Position numbers and translations under genes: made by a program. Shown piece after piece: positions 9,541 to 19,105 of a stretch of 64,000 nucleotides of DNA. The notes under the pieces were generated by a model that saw nothing but the letters and a program-made list of their open reading frames with translations, had not been told where the DNA came from and ran no database searches. The stretch is from Citrobacter sedlakii NBRC 105722 (GTDB lineage: Bacteria > Pseudomonadota > Gammaproteobacteria > Enterobacterales > Enterobacteriaceae). Position 1 is the first letter of the stretch, and every line of letters starts with the position of its first letter. The stretch is from the NCBI RefSeq assembly GCF_000759835.1, contig NZ_BBNB01000002.1, forward strand, positions 496,001-560,000, written 5' to 3'.

Positions 9541-10256
9541 CTCCGCGCGTCGCCCGCTGTTCCGCAAGCGGGCTTTTTATCGCTTACCTTGCGCAAAAAA
9601 TCCGCCAACGAGCGCTCTGCACTCTCGCAAAAGCGCCGCTCCGTCATCGTGATCTGCAAACATCTGTCGAGCCGAAAGCAGCGATAATCATCCCGCCGTT
9701 CGCACCAGGCGACCAAAAGCCAGTATTCGCCCCAGAAATACATCCCCAGCGGCTGCACCTCCCGCCAGGAGAGCTGTCCGGCCTCGTCGCGATAATGCAG
9801 CGCCAGCACCTGTTGGCCGGAAATGGCACGATGAATAAGGTCGAATGCGCTGCGTGAATGCGGCTGTGTCCCAAAGTCCGGGGCGAATATCCGCGCCTGC
9901 TCGGCTTTGCGGCGGCTTTCTTCCGGCAGGATCGCCAGCACTTTCTCTTGAGCTGACGCCAGTTCGCGCGACAGGGAATCTCCGCCCCAGGTCGTCAACA
10001 GACGAATAGCCGCAATCAGCGCTTCGGATTCCCGGTGAGTCAACATCAGCGGCGGCAAATCAAATCCCGCCATCAGGCGATACCCGCTGCCCGCCTCTCC
10101 TTCCACCGGTACTCCGGACAGCGACAGGTCGCGGATATCACGGTAGATCGTCCGTTCTGACACCTCCAGCCGCTCGGCAAGTAGCGCCGCCGTCGTCAGT
10201 CGCCTGCCGCGCAGGATCTGCACAATCTGAAACAAACGGTCGGCGCGACGCGTCAT
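9525..10256 (-). CDS. YafY-like WYL-domain transcriptional regulator
   Basis: This 243-residue DNA-binding regulator has an N-terminal helix-turn-helix of the DeoR/HTH_11 type (about 1-60, RLTTAALLAERLEVSERTIYRDI) and a WYL ligand-sensing domain (about 140-215, VLALHYRDEAGQLSWREVQPLG and the DYRCFRLDR segment), as in E. coli YafY. It starts 15 bases after the glyoxalase-fold gene, so the two form an operon, and it may control that gene. The last ~16 codons (KPACGTAGDARRPGQA) are read across the tsx terminator hairpin on the other strand. They may be a stop-codon-loss extension rather than part of the original domain. Confidence 0.75.
   Translation of the reverse strand: MTRRADRLFQIVQILRGRRLTTAALLAERLEVSERTIYRDIRDLSLSGVPVEGEAGSGYRLMAGFDLPPLMLTHRESEALIAAIRLLTTWGGDSLSRELASAQEKVLAILPEESRRKAEQARIFAPDFGTQPHSRSAFDLIHRAISGQQVLALHYRDEAGQLSWREVQPLGMYFWGEYWLLVAWCERRDDYRCFRLDRCLQITMTERRFCESAERSLADFLRKVSDKKPACGTAGDARRPGQA
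9552..9578 (+). terminator. tsx terminator
   Basis: GCCCGCT (9552-9558) pairs with AGCGGGC (9567-9573) around an 8-base loop, followed by TTTTT (9574-9578). This is a textbook intrinsic terminator for tsx. It lies within the 3' coding end of the opposite-strand regulator. Confidence 0.9.
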
Positions 10257-10271
10257 AGTGACTCTCTTACG

Positions 10272-10643
10272 TTAAGCGGGTTGATGTAATCCGACACGGT
10301 TACCTTCGCTGTCGGTAAACAGCGCCACGGTGCCAATCTCGTTGCCCAAATCGATCGGGCCGAACACGCATTCACCACCGGCGCTGGCGACGCGATCCAG
10401 CGTTGCCGCAAGATCGTCGGTGTGCAGATAAACGATTGCGCCCTGCGGCGAAGGCAAGACGCCGTCGATTTTCGCCAACGCGCCGCCGGTAGCCGGATCG
10501 TCATAGGGAAAGACCGCCAGATCGGCACAGTCCATTTTTTCGCGGCGCAGCGACAGCCCCAGCACCGGCTCATAAAACGCGATAGCGCGCGCCATATCGG
10601 TGACGGGAATTTCAAACCAGTTAATGATGCTTTTACTTTTCAT
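10272..10643 (-). CDS. VOC/glyoxalase-fold protein
   Basis: This 123-residue single vicinal-oxygen-chelate domain has the N-terminal INWFEIPVTDMARAIAFYEPVLGL beta-alpha unit and the C-terminal IGTVALFTDSEGNRVGLHQ unit, typical of the small glyoxalase/bleomycin-resistance superfamily. The usual metal ligands of glyoxalase I are not clearly conserved, so I would not assign an enzymatic reaction. Closest known types are small stress-related VOC proteins of the YdcR/PhnB-like kind. It is the first gene of a two-gene unit with the WYL regulator, occupying the place of yajD in E. coli. Confidence 0.75.
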   Translation of the reverse strand: MKSKSIINWFEIPVTDMARAIAFYEPVLGLSLRREKMDCADLAVFPYDDPATGGALAKIDGVLPSPQGAIVYLHTDDLAATLDRVASAGGECVFGPIDLGNEIGTVALFTDSEGNRVGLHQPA

Positions 10644-10740
10644 CCTTCCTCCTGCCTGTGTGGTTGAGTTCAGAAGAAGAATAAAACAGGGCTCCTGACA
10701 GCATACTGTCAGTAATGATTGCGGAACAAGCCAGAAAGGA

Positions 10741-10773
10741 AAAAGAAAAATCCCGATCTTACGACCGGGATTT
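10741..10773 (-). terminator. secDF operon terminator
   Basis: On the minus strand AAATCCCG (10773-10766) pairs with CGGGATTT (10755-10748), followed by TTTTTCTTTT (10750-10741). It lies 22 bases beyond the secF stop. Confidence 0.88.
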
Positions 10774-10795
10774 CATCAGGGAGCTGAAAATCAGA

Positions 10796-11767
10796 TTACG
10801 GCAGAATTGACGGCTGATCCGCCCCTTCTTTTTCGACTTTCTGCTGCAGCATGTGCTCGCGCTTCATACCCAGCTTCAGCGCCAGCGCCGACGCAACGTA
10901 GATGGAAGACGCGGTACCGATAGAGACACCGATCAGCATGGTCAGCGAGAAGCCTTCCAGCACCGGGCCGCCGAACAGGAACAGCATCAGAATCACCATC
11001 AACGTGGTACCGGAGGTGATCAACGTACGGTGCAGCGTCTGGGTCAACGACACGTTAAAGATTTCGTACGGCGTACCGCGACGAATCTTGCGGAAGTTCT
11101 CACGGATACGGTCAGATACCACAATGCTGTCGTTAAGCGAATAACCGATAACGGACATCAGCGACGCCACGATTGTCAGGTCGATCTCAATATGGAACAG
11201 CGACAGGATCCCAAGCGTGATGATCACGTCATGCGCCAGCGCGATCACCACCCCGGCCGCCAGTCGCCACTCGAAGCGGAAACCGACGTAAACGAGGATA
11301 GAAATCAGCGCGGCTAACAGCGCCATCGCGCCGGTTTGCGCAAGGTCAGCCCCCACGCTCGGTCCGACGAATTCAATTCGCTTCACCGCCGCGTTCTGGT
11401 TGGTGGACTCGTTAATCACACTCAACACTTTGCTGCCCAGCACCTGGCCGCCGTTCGCCCCTTCGGTCGGCGGCATACGAACCATGATGTCGTGACTGCT
11501 GCCGAAGTTCTGTAAAAGCGGATCAACAAAGCCCGCTTTTTCCAGCGCATCGCGCATCACATCCATCTCCGCAGGTTTTTCCAGGGTGATTTCGATAACC
11601 GTACCACCGGTAAAATCGAGCCCCCAGTTAAAGCCGCGTACGCCCATAATCACAATGGCCGCAATCAGCAGAGCGCCTGAGATGCCGAAAGCCCAGTAGT
11701 CCCAGCGCATAAAGTCCCAGACTTTACGGCCATGGTTCAATTGTTCAACAGTATATTCCTGTGCCAC
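10796..11767 (-). CDS. secF: Protein translocase subunit SecF
   Basis: SecF is an inner-membrane RND-superfamily subunit that, with SecD and YajC, uses the proton gradient to help SecYEG move proteins across the membrane. The 323-residue protein has TM1 at about 20-40, the periplasmic domain at about 45-130, the D1-like [14 protein letters not shown] motif near residue 42, and five further TM segments ending near 310. The start is GTG at 11767 ([15 protein letters not shown]), with GAGGA 9 bases upstream as in E. coli. A longer frame would run into secD. It lies 10 bases after secD. Confidence 0.96.
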   Translation of the reverse strand: MAQEYTVEQLNHGRKVWDFMRWDYWAFGISGALLIAAIVIMGVRGFNWGLDFTGGTVIEITLEKPAEMDVMRDALEKAGFVDPLLQNFGSSHDIMVRMPPTEGANGGQVLGSKVLSVINESTNQNAAVKRIEFVGPSVGADLAQTGAMALLAALISILVYVGFRFEWRLAAGVVIALAHDVIITLGILSLFHIEIDLTIVASLMSVIGYSLNDSIVVSDRIRENFRKIRRGTPYEIFNVSLTQTLHRTLITSGTTLMVILMLFLFGGPVLEGFSLTMLIGVSIGTASSIYVASALALKLGMKREHMLQQKVEKEGADQPSILP

Positions 11768-11777
11768 TTCGCACTCC

Positions 11778-13625
11778 TCAGATTGACAGCTTTTTGACGC
11801 GCTTGCCGCCATACAGCAGGTTTACGATGGCACGTGTACCGACAATTGCGGTAAACATTGACGTCGCTACACCGATACCGGTCGTAATCGCGAACCCTTT
11901 AATCGCCCCGGTGCCGACCGCGTACAGAATGATAACTTTGATCAGCGTGGTGATGTTCGCATCGAAAATAGAGCTGAACGCCCCCGCATAACCTTCGTTA
12001 ATTGCCTGCTGCACCGAACGCCCGTTGCTCAACTCTTCTTTGATACGTTCGTTGATAAGCACGTTCGCATCGACGGCAACGGCAAGGGTTAAGACGATCC
12101 CCGCAATCCCAGGCATACTCAGCGTGGCCCCCGGAAGCAGCGACATCACGCCGACAATCAGCACCAGGTTTGCGATCAGCGCGCTGGTCGCAATCAGACC
12201 AAACTTCTTATAGAACAAGATCATGAACAGGATGGAGACCGCCAGACCCGCCAGACACGCTTCCAGACCCTGCTTAATGTTCTGCATACCCAGGGTTGGA
12301 CCGATGGTCCGCTCTTCAACAATCTGAATCGGCGCAATCAGCGCGCCGGCACGCAGCAGCAGAGAGAGCTGACGCGCTTCGTTCGGGTTGTTGATGCCGG
12401 TAATACGGAAGCTGTTACCGAGACGAGACTGGATGTTGGCGATGTTAATCACCTCTTCCTGTTTCACCAGCACGGCACGACCGTTGGCGTCTTTCTTACC
12501 GCTGTCCTTATACTCCACAAACAGGGTCGCCATCGGCTTGCCGATATTGTCCTTGGTGAAGTTAGACATGATGTTGCCGCCTGCGCTATCGAGCGAAATG
12601 TTCACCTGCGGCTGGTTATACTCGTCCTGGCTGGACGTAGAGTCGGTGATATGGTCACCGGTCAGGATGACGCGTTTGTACAGCACAACCGGCTGGCCTT
12701 CACGCATCTGCTTCACTTCGGAGTCGCCCGGTACGCGTCCGGACGCTGCCGCAGCCTGGTCTACGTTGGTGTTAACCAGACGGAATTCCAGCGTCGCGGT
12801 CGCGCCAAGGATCTCTTTCGCGCGCGCCGTGTCCTGAATGCCAGGCAGTTCAACCACAATGCGGTCAGCGCCCTGGCGTTGCACCACCGGCTCGGCGACG
12901 CCCAACTGATTCACACGGTTACGCAGAATATTGATGTTCTGCTGAACCGCGTATTCACGCGCTTCGCTTAAGCGCGCATCGGTCATTACCGCACGCAGCG
13001 CGTTGCTTCCCTGGCTGGAGATCACCAGATCCGGGTGGCGTTTGCTGAGATACGCAATCGCGTCGTCACGCGCGCTGGCATCACGGAAATTGATGCTCAG
13101 ACCGTAGTTGTCTTCTTTACGAACGGTAGTATACGGGATGCCTTTTTCACGCAGATCGCTGCGCAGGCTATCGATATTTTGTTCCTGCAATTTACCCAGC
13201 GCGGTGTCCATATCCACTTCCATCAGGAAGTGAACGCCGCCACGCAGGTCAAGACCGAGTTTCATCGGTTCTGCTTTGATGGCAGCCAGCCAGCGCGGGG
13301 TAGCCGGAGCAAGGTTAAGCGCCACGACGTATTTATCACCCAGCACGCCCACCAGCGCTTCACGTGCGCGCAGTTGAGTGTCGGTGGTGTCGAAGCGCGC
13401 GAGAATAGCGCCCTCTTCCAGTGCCACAGACTTCGCGGTAATTTTTTCTTTTTGTAACGTATTCTGGACCTGGATCAGCGTTTGCTCACTGGCGGCGACA
13501 CCGCGCGCGCCAGTGATTTGAACGGCCGGATCCTCACCATACAGGTTGGGAAGCGCATACAGCAGACCGACGATAATGACGACGATCAGCATGACATACT
13601 TCCACAAAGGATAACGGTTTAACAC
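11778..13625 (-). CDS. secD: Protein translocase subunit SecD
   Basis: This is the larger partner of SecF in the Sec accessory complex. The 615-residue protein has TM1 at about 7-27, large periplasmic P1 domains (about 30-445) with the [18 protein letters not shown] motif near residue 120, and a C-terminal RND-type block of five TM segments (about 450-605) with the conserved [16 protein letters not shown] region. Length matches E. coli SecD. It lies 26 bases after yajC in the queA-tgt-yajC-secD-secF row. Confidence 0.97.
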   Translation of the reverse strand: MLNRYPLWKYVMLIVVIIVGLLYALPNLYGEDPAVQITGARGVAASEQTLIQVQNTLQKEKITAKSVALEEGAILARFDTTDTQLRAREALVGVLGDKYVVALNLAPATPRWLAAIKAEPMKLGLDLRGGVHFLMEVDMDTALGKLQEQNIDSLRSDLREKGIPYTTVRKEDNYGLSINFRDASARDDAIAYLSKRHPDLVISSQGSNALRAVMTDARLSEAREYAVQQNINILRNRVNQLGVAEPVVQRQGADRIVVELPGIQDTARAKEILGATATLEFRLVNTNVDQAAAASGRVPGDSEVKQMREGQPVVLYKRVILTGDHITDSTSSQDEYNQPQVNISLDSAGGNIMSNFTKDNIGKPMATLFVEYKDSGKKDANGRAVLVKQEEVINIANIQSRLGNSFRITGINNPNEARQLSLLLRAGALIAPIQIVEERTIGPTLGMQNIKQGLEACLAGLAVSILFMILFYKKFGLIATSALIANLVLIVGVMSLLPGATLSMPGIAGIVLTLAVAVDANVLINERIKEELSNGRSVQQAINEGYAGAFSSIFDANITTLIKVIILYAVGTGAIKGFAITTGIGVATSMFTAIVGTRAIVNLLYGGKRVKKLSI

Positions 13626-13651
13626 GGCAGTTCCCTTCGGGAAAGTTACTA

Positions 13652-13984
13652 TTACAGCGCCTTCATGGTGCCTTTCGGCAGAACGGCAGCTACGAAGTCA
13701 CGTTTGATAACCACTTCCGTGGTGTCATTCAGCGCGATAGCGATGTAGCCAGTTTCTGCTACTTTGGTCACACGACCCACCAGGCCGCCATTCGTCAGGA
13801 CTTCATCACCTTTCGCGATAGAATCCATCAGCTTTTTGTGCTCTTTGGTGCGCTTCTGTTGTGGGCGCAGGATCATGAAATAGAAGATCAGGCCAAACAC
13901 AACCAGCATCAGAATCAGAGACATCGGGCTGCCCTGCGCCGGAGCACCTGTTGCCGCTACCGCATCAGAAATAAAAAAGCTCAT
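13652..13984 (-). CDS. yajC: Sec translocon accessory protein YajC
   Basis: YajC is a 110-residue single-pass inner-membrane protein that forms a heterotrimer with SecD and SecF. The TM helix is at about 19-40 ([20 protein letters not shown]), followed by [25 protein letters not shown] and a small beta domain ending [17 protein letters not shown]. It lies 22 bases after tgt and 26 before secD. Confidence 0.96.
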   Translation of the reverse strand: MSFFISDAVAATGAPAQGSPMSLILMLVVFGLIFYFMILRPQQKRTKEHKKLMDSIAKGDEVLTNGGLVGRVTKVAETGYIAIALNDTTEVVIKRDFVAAVLPKGTMKAL

Positions 13985-14006
13985 TCAAATTCCCTCATTA
14001 TTAAAA

Positions 14007-15170
<1,164 letters not shown>

Positions 15171-15186
15171 TTACAGTGCCGCGGCC

Positions 15187-16257
15187 TTAGTCCCCGACAC
15201 GCTCATTCAAAGCCTGCGGATTGTACGTGATAAACATCGCGTCCCCGTAGCTAAAAAAGCGATATTTTTGTTCTACCGCAGCCTTGTAGGCGTTCATTGT
15301 ATGCTGATAACCGGCAAACGCGGAGACCAGCATGATAAGCGTAGATTCCGGCAGATGGAAATTGGTCACCAGCGCATCAATGACTTTGTACTGATAGCCG
15401 GGATAGATGAAGATCTGTGTATCGCCAAAAAACGGTTCGATGATGTCGTTTTTCGCCGCCTGCGCCGCGCTTTCGAGAGAGCGCACCGAGGTGGTGCCGA
15501 CCGCCACCACACGGTTGCCGCGCGCTTTCGCCGCCAGCACCGCATCAACCACCTCTTGCGGCACTTCGGCATACTCAGAATGCATGATGTGATCTTCGAT
15601 GGTGTCCACGCGTACCGGCTGGAACGTCCCCGCGCCGACATGCAGCGTGACAAACGCCATCTCAATACCTTTGGCGCGCAGTTTTTCCAACAGCGGTTCG
15701 TCAAAGTGCAAACCGGCGGTTGGCGCCGCGACCGCGCCAGGCTTTTCGCTGTAAACCGTCTGGTACAGCTCGCGGTCGGCCTCTTCGTCCGGGCGCTCAA
15801 TATACGGCGGCAGCGGCATATGGCCTATGGCGTTGAGGATATCAAGCACCGAGCGTTCGTCATGGAACGCCACTTCAAACAGCGCATCGTGGCGCGCGGT
15901 CATGGTTGCTTTAATGCTCTCGTCATCGCCCAGCAGCAGTTCTGCGCCCGGCTTCGGCGCTTTGGATGCGCGAATATGTGCCAGAATACGTTTATCATCA
16001 AGCATACGTTCGACCAGCACTTCAATCTTGCCGCCGCTGGCTTTACGGCCAAACAGGCGCGCCGGGATCACGCGGGTATTGTTAAAGACCAGCAGATCGC
16101 CAGGGTTGAGCTTGTCGAGCAGATCGGTGAAAGTACCGTGCGTCAGCGCGCCCGTTGGCCCGTCCAGTGATAGCAAGCGACAGCTGCTGCGCTCAGGCAT
16201 GGGATAGTGAGCAATCAGGGATTCAGGTAGTTCAAAGGAGAAATCGGCGACGCGCAT
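15187..16257 (-). CDS. queA: tRNA preQ1 ribosyltransferase-isomerase QueA
   Basis: QueA moves the ribosyl part of S-adenosylmethionine onto preQ1 in tRNA to make epoxyqueuosine. The 356-residue protein starts [20 protein letters not shown] chose ATG 16257 over the in-frame ATG at 16290 because it matches the E. coli start and has AGGAG-like bases close by. Conserved blocks are [16 protein letters not shown] (about 54-69), [15 protein letters not shown] (about 175-189), [14 protein letters not shown] (about 198-211) and the C-terminal FSYGDAMFI. It is divergent from acpH, with 92 bases between starts. Confidence 0.96.
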   Translation of the reverse strand: MRVADFSFELPESLIAHYPMPERSSCRLLSLDGPTGALTHGTFTDLLDKLNPGDLLVFNNTRVIPARLFGRKASGGKIEVLVERMLDDKRILAHIRASKAPKPGAELLLGDDESIKATMTARHDALFEVAFHDERSVLDILNAIGHMPLPPYIERPDEEADRELYQTVYSEKPGAVAAPTAGLHFDEPLLEKLRAKGIEMAFVTLHVGAGTFQPVRVDTIEDHIMHSEYAEVPQEVVDAVLAAKARGNRVVAVGTTSVRSLESAAQAAKNDIIEPFFGDTQIFIYPGYQYKVIDALVTNFHLPESTLIMLVSAFAGYQHTMNAYKAAVEQKYRFFSYGDAMFITYNPQALNERVGD

Positions 16258-16349
16258 GACGTATACTCGTGACTTAAAAACAGGCGGCATAGTCTAGTGC
16301 TCACACCCTTTTGCTGCAACAACTAGCCGCCACCGGACAAATAAAACGC

Positions 16350-16931
16350 ATGAATTTTCTCGCTCACCTGCATCTCGCGCACCTCGCGGACAGCTCCCTT
16401 TCCGGCAATTTGTTGGCCGATTTCGTGCGCGGCAACCCTGCCGATATCTACTCGTCAGAGGTTGTCGACGGGATTTTTATGCACCGCCGTATCGACGTGC
16501 TTACCGATAACCTGCCGGAAGTAACGGAAGCCAAAGCCTGGTTCCGTCCCGAAACGCGCCGTGTTGCGCCGATTACCCTTGACGTGATGTGGGATCATTT
16601 TTTGTCGCGCCACTGGGAACGGCTTTCGCCGGAGATGCCGTTGCCGGAGTTTGTGCGCTATGCCCATCAGCAGGTGTCGATCATTCTGCCAGACTCGCCG
16701 CCGCGTTTCGTTAATCTCAATAATTACCTGTGGTCGGAACGCTGGCTGGAGCGTTATCGCGAGATGAATTTCATTCAGAACGTACTCAACGGCATGGCCA
16801 GCCGTCGCCCGCGTCTGGATGCGCTGCGCGACTCCTGGTACGACCTGGACGAACATTACGACGCACTGGAAACGCGTTTCTGGCAGTTCTACCCGCGCAT
16901 GATGGCGCAGGCGAGAAATAAGCAGCTCTGA
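16350..16931 (+). CDS. acpH: Acyl carrier protein phosphodiesterase
   Basis: AcpH removes the 4'-phosphopantetheine arm from holo-ACP and is an HD-like metal phosphodiesterase. The 193-residue protein starts [14 protein letters not shown] at 16350; the upstream in-frame ATG at 16311 would overlap the divergent promoter region. Likely metal ligands lie in [10 protein letters not shown] (4-13), HRRIDVLTD (about 50-58) and [15 protein letters not shown] (about 73-87). Length equals E. coli AcpH. In E. coli the next gene is malZ; here 8 kb of other genes intervene. Confidence 0.92.
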   Translation: MNFLAHLHLAHLADSSLSGNLLADFVRGNPADIYSSEVVDGIFMHRRIDVLTDNLPEVTEAKAWFRPETRRVAPITLDVMWDHFLSRHWERLSPEMPLPEFVRYAHQQVSIILPDSPPRFVNLNNYLWSERWLERYREMNFIQNVLNGMASRRPRLDALRDSWYDLDEHYDALETRFWQFYPRMMAQARNKQL

Positions 16932-16982
16932 CAGCATGATCAATGATAGGCAAAAGCTTGCTGAACGATTGTCGCCACCTCT

Positions 16983-17018
16983 TTGTCTTATGCGCGAACA
17001 CTCTCTATACTGGCCCGC
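16983..17018 (+). promoter_or_regulatory. Sigma-70 promoter of the peroxiredoxin gene
   Basis: TTGTCT (16983-16988), a 17-base spacer and TATACT (17006-17011) form a good sigma-70 promoter, with a start near 17018 and a leader of about 40 bases. GGAG (17049-17052) precedes the ATG at 17058. I could not confirm an OxyR site upstream. Confidence 0.65.
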
Positions 17019-17057
17019 GTTGCGTTCCAAAAACCCTTAACTTTGCAGGAGAATAAT

Positions 17058-17660
17058 ATGGTACTGGTGACTCGTCCGGCTCCGGATTTTACAGCAGCTG
17101 CGGTACTCGGTAGCGGTGAAATCGTTGAAAACTTCAATTTCAAACAGCACACCAACGGTAAAGCGACCGTTCTGTTCTTCTGGCCAATGGATTTCACCTT
17201 CGTTTGCCCGTCCGAACTGATCGCGTTCGACAAACGTTATGAAGAATTCCAGAAGCGCGGCGTTGAAGTGGTTGGCGTTTCCTTCGACTCCGAATTCGTC
17301 CACAACGCATGGCGTAACACCCCTGTCGACAAAGGCGGCATCGGTGCGGTGAAATACGCAATGGTTGCTGACGTTAAGCGTGAAATTCAGAAAGCCTACG
17401 GCATCGAGCACCCGGAAGCGGGCGTTGCGCTGCGTGGTTCCTTCCTGATCGACGCAAACGGCATTGTTCGCCACCAGGTGGTTAACGACCTGCCGCTGGG
17501 CCGTAACATCGACGAAATGCTGCGTATGGTTGACGCGCTGCAGTTCCACGAAGAGCACGGCGAAGTCTGCCCGGCACAGTGGGAAAAAGGTAAAGAAGGT
17601 ATGAACGCGTCTCCGGACGGCGTGGCGAAATACCTGACCGAAAACGTTTCCAGCCTGTAA
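17058..17660 (+). CDS. Typical 2-Cys peroxiredoxin (AhpC/TSA family)
   Basis: This is a thiol peroxidase that reduces hydrogen peroxide and alkyl hydroperoxides in the cytosol. The 200-residue protein carries the peroxidatic Cys in PMDFTFVCPSE (about Cys51), the family Arg in ALRGSFLID (about 126), and the resolving Cys in GEVCPAQW (about Cys172), so it is a typical dimeric 2-Cys enzyme. It is nearer the Prx1/TsaA type than the AhpC partnered by AhpF; no ahpF is nearby, so thioredoxin is the probable reductant. A Salmonella homolog occupies the same site after acpH. ATG 17058 is preferred for its strong ribosome binding site; an earlier ATG at 16983 lies within the promoter. Confidence 0.92.
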   Translation: MVLVTRPAPDFTAAAVLGSGEIVENFNFKQHTNGKATVLFFWPMDFTFVCPSELIAFDKRYEEFQKRGVEVVGVSFDSEFVHNAWRNTPVDKGGIGAVKYAMVADVKREIQKAYGIEHPEAGVALRGSFLIDANGIVRHQVVNDLPLGRNIDEMLRMVDALQFHEEHGEVCPAQWEKGKEGMNASPDGVAKYLTENVSSL

Positions 17661-17676
17661 CCGGCACGAATCACGT

Positions 17677-17703
17677 AAAAAGGCTCGCATAGCGAGCCTT
17701 TTT
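17677..17703. terminator. Bidirectional terminator after the peroxiredoxin gene
   Basis: AAAAAGGCTCGC (17677-17688) and GCGAGCCTTTTT (17692-17703) form a perfect 12-bp stem with a 3-base loop. T tracts are available on both strands. It separates the peroxiredoxin gene from the converging DUF3999 gene. Confidence 0.92.
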
Positions 17704-17710
17704 TATTGCG

Positions 17711-19105
17711 TTACGTCGCGCCGTCTTTTTTTACTTCACGCCAGAGACGAAAGGCCAGCAGCGCCAACAGCGCGACGCCGACAATCAGCACGCCCCAGAC
17801 CAGCAACCGTTTTGCCTGGCTTTCACGTTCCGTCGCTGAGGTCGCAGTTAACCGTGATTCCCCGCCCAGTTTGACCGCTTCGTTGACGGAGGCCGAGGGT
17901 AGCGTCGCCACATCATAGGTTGTTCGCAAATCGGCCGGAATAAGCATATCCACGCCAACGCTTGCCGGTTCCGCTGCGCCATTCCCCCAGGCCAGCAGAT
18001 AGGGGGCTTTCCCTTGCGCGTTGAACACCAGATCATAACGATCGCGGTAGCCTGTCACCTGCGGCAGCGTTTCCGGTAAGCGCGCGTTAAGCGTGGTGAT
18101 TTTTATCGCCTCCACCAAGGTTCCGGGCAGCGGGACGGGCGCCGATGCCCTCCCCTCCAGCTGATAGAGCACCTCTTTTTTCAGCACCTGCCAGTCACTC
18201 TTCGCCGTACTGCGCCAGGCAATCTCGACGGGAAGAACGCCATCGCTGTTCAGAGTGATATCCAGCGAACTGAGCGGCTGAGGACGCGTCCACTGCCATT
18301 GCGCCTCCGTTGCCGACAACCGCCGTCCCTCGCCCTGCATCGCCATTTGCTCCGCCACGACGTGCGCGGGGGCGCTGACAGCCTTAACGCCCGTTAGCGC
18401 GACGGTGGCGCGGGGCGCTTCCAGCACAAGCAGCAGATAACGAATGGCATGCGGGGATAACGTGATATCGACGTCAATCCTGTCGAGTTTCAGACGATCG
18501 TTGCCGCTGGCGATATCCATCAATGGCATCTCCTCGCGCAGCGAATGCCAACGCTTGAGATTGACGCTGTAATAGACCGATGCTTTCCCCTGCCACGGCG
18601 TCCGCGGTGTATCCCAGGCGAGCTGAAGTTGGGACAGCGAAACCGCTTCGCTCGCCTTTTCCGGCAACGTCAGCAAATAGTGCTGACCGACGGGTTTCGC
18701 TTTCTCCCCTTCCAGCACGATCTCTACGCCGCTTTTGGAACGCAGCAGGATTTTATCGGTGTCGTCTTCCGTTGTCTGGCGTGACGTTACCGGCGAAGAG
18801 TCCAGCGGGAACAGCCGCAGCGCCGTCGGCTCAGACGCCGCCTGCTGGCGCGCCGCCTTCACCAGGCTAAACGGCACCGCTTCTCCCCTTTGGTTAAATA
18901 CGCGCACATCCTGCAGTTCCGGTGAGGCGCTTTGCTGATAGACGTCCTGAGGCAGCGCGATTCGGTACCACTGCGAAGGGGTGGATGTGCCAAGCGTCAC
19001 GCCAAAAGCGTAGTCCTGCGGCGATGCCACTGGCGTCTCGTTACCCAATACCGGGCCAGCCAGCGTTAGCAGCGTGGTACAGACTACGGCGTTTATCCAT
19101 TTCAT
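17711..19105 (-). CDS. DUF3999 exported protein with C-terminal membrane anchor
   Basis: This 464-residue protein is of unknown function. A signal peptide MKWINAVVCTTLLTLAGPVLG (1-21) leads into a long beta-rich periplasmic region (SPQDYAFGVTLGTSTPSQWYRIALP and onward). A single TM helix near the C-terminus (about 434-452, VWGVLIVGVALLALLAFRLW) and a basic cytosolic tail WREVKKDGAT close it. This architecture matches the DUF3999 family. The ATG overlaps the stop of the upstream DUF2339 gene by 4 bases, so the two proteins are made together and probably form one envelope complex. No enzymatic motif is evident. Confidence 0.8.
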   Translation of the reverse strand: MKWINAVVCTTLLTLAGPVLGNETPVASPQDYAFGVTLGTSTPSQWYRIALPQDVYQQSASPELQDVRVFNQRGEAVPFSLVKAARQQAASEPTALRLFPLDSSPVTSRQTTEDDTDKILLRSKSGVEIVLEGEKAKPVGQHYLLTLPEKASEAVSLSQLQLAWDTPRTPWQGKASVYYSVNLKRWHSLREEMPLMDIASGNDRLKLDRIDVDITLSPHAIRYLLLVLEAPRATVALTGVKAVSAPAHVVAEQMAMQGEGRRLSATEAQWQWTRPQPLSSLDITLNSDGVLPVEIAWRSTAKSDWQVLKKEVLYQLEGRASAPVPLPGTLVEAIKITTLNARLPETLPQVTGYRDRYDLVFNAQGKAPYLLAWGNGAAEPASVGVDMLIPADLRTTYDVATLPSASVNEAVKLGGESRLTATSATERESQAKRLLVWGVLIVGVALLALLAFRLWREVKKDGAT

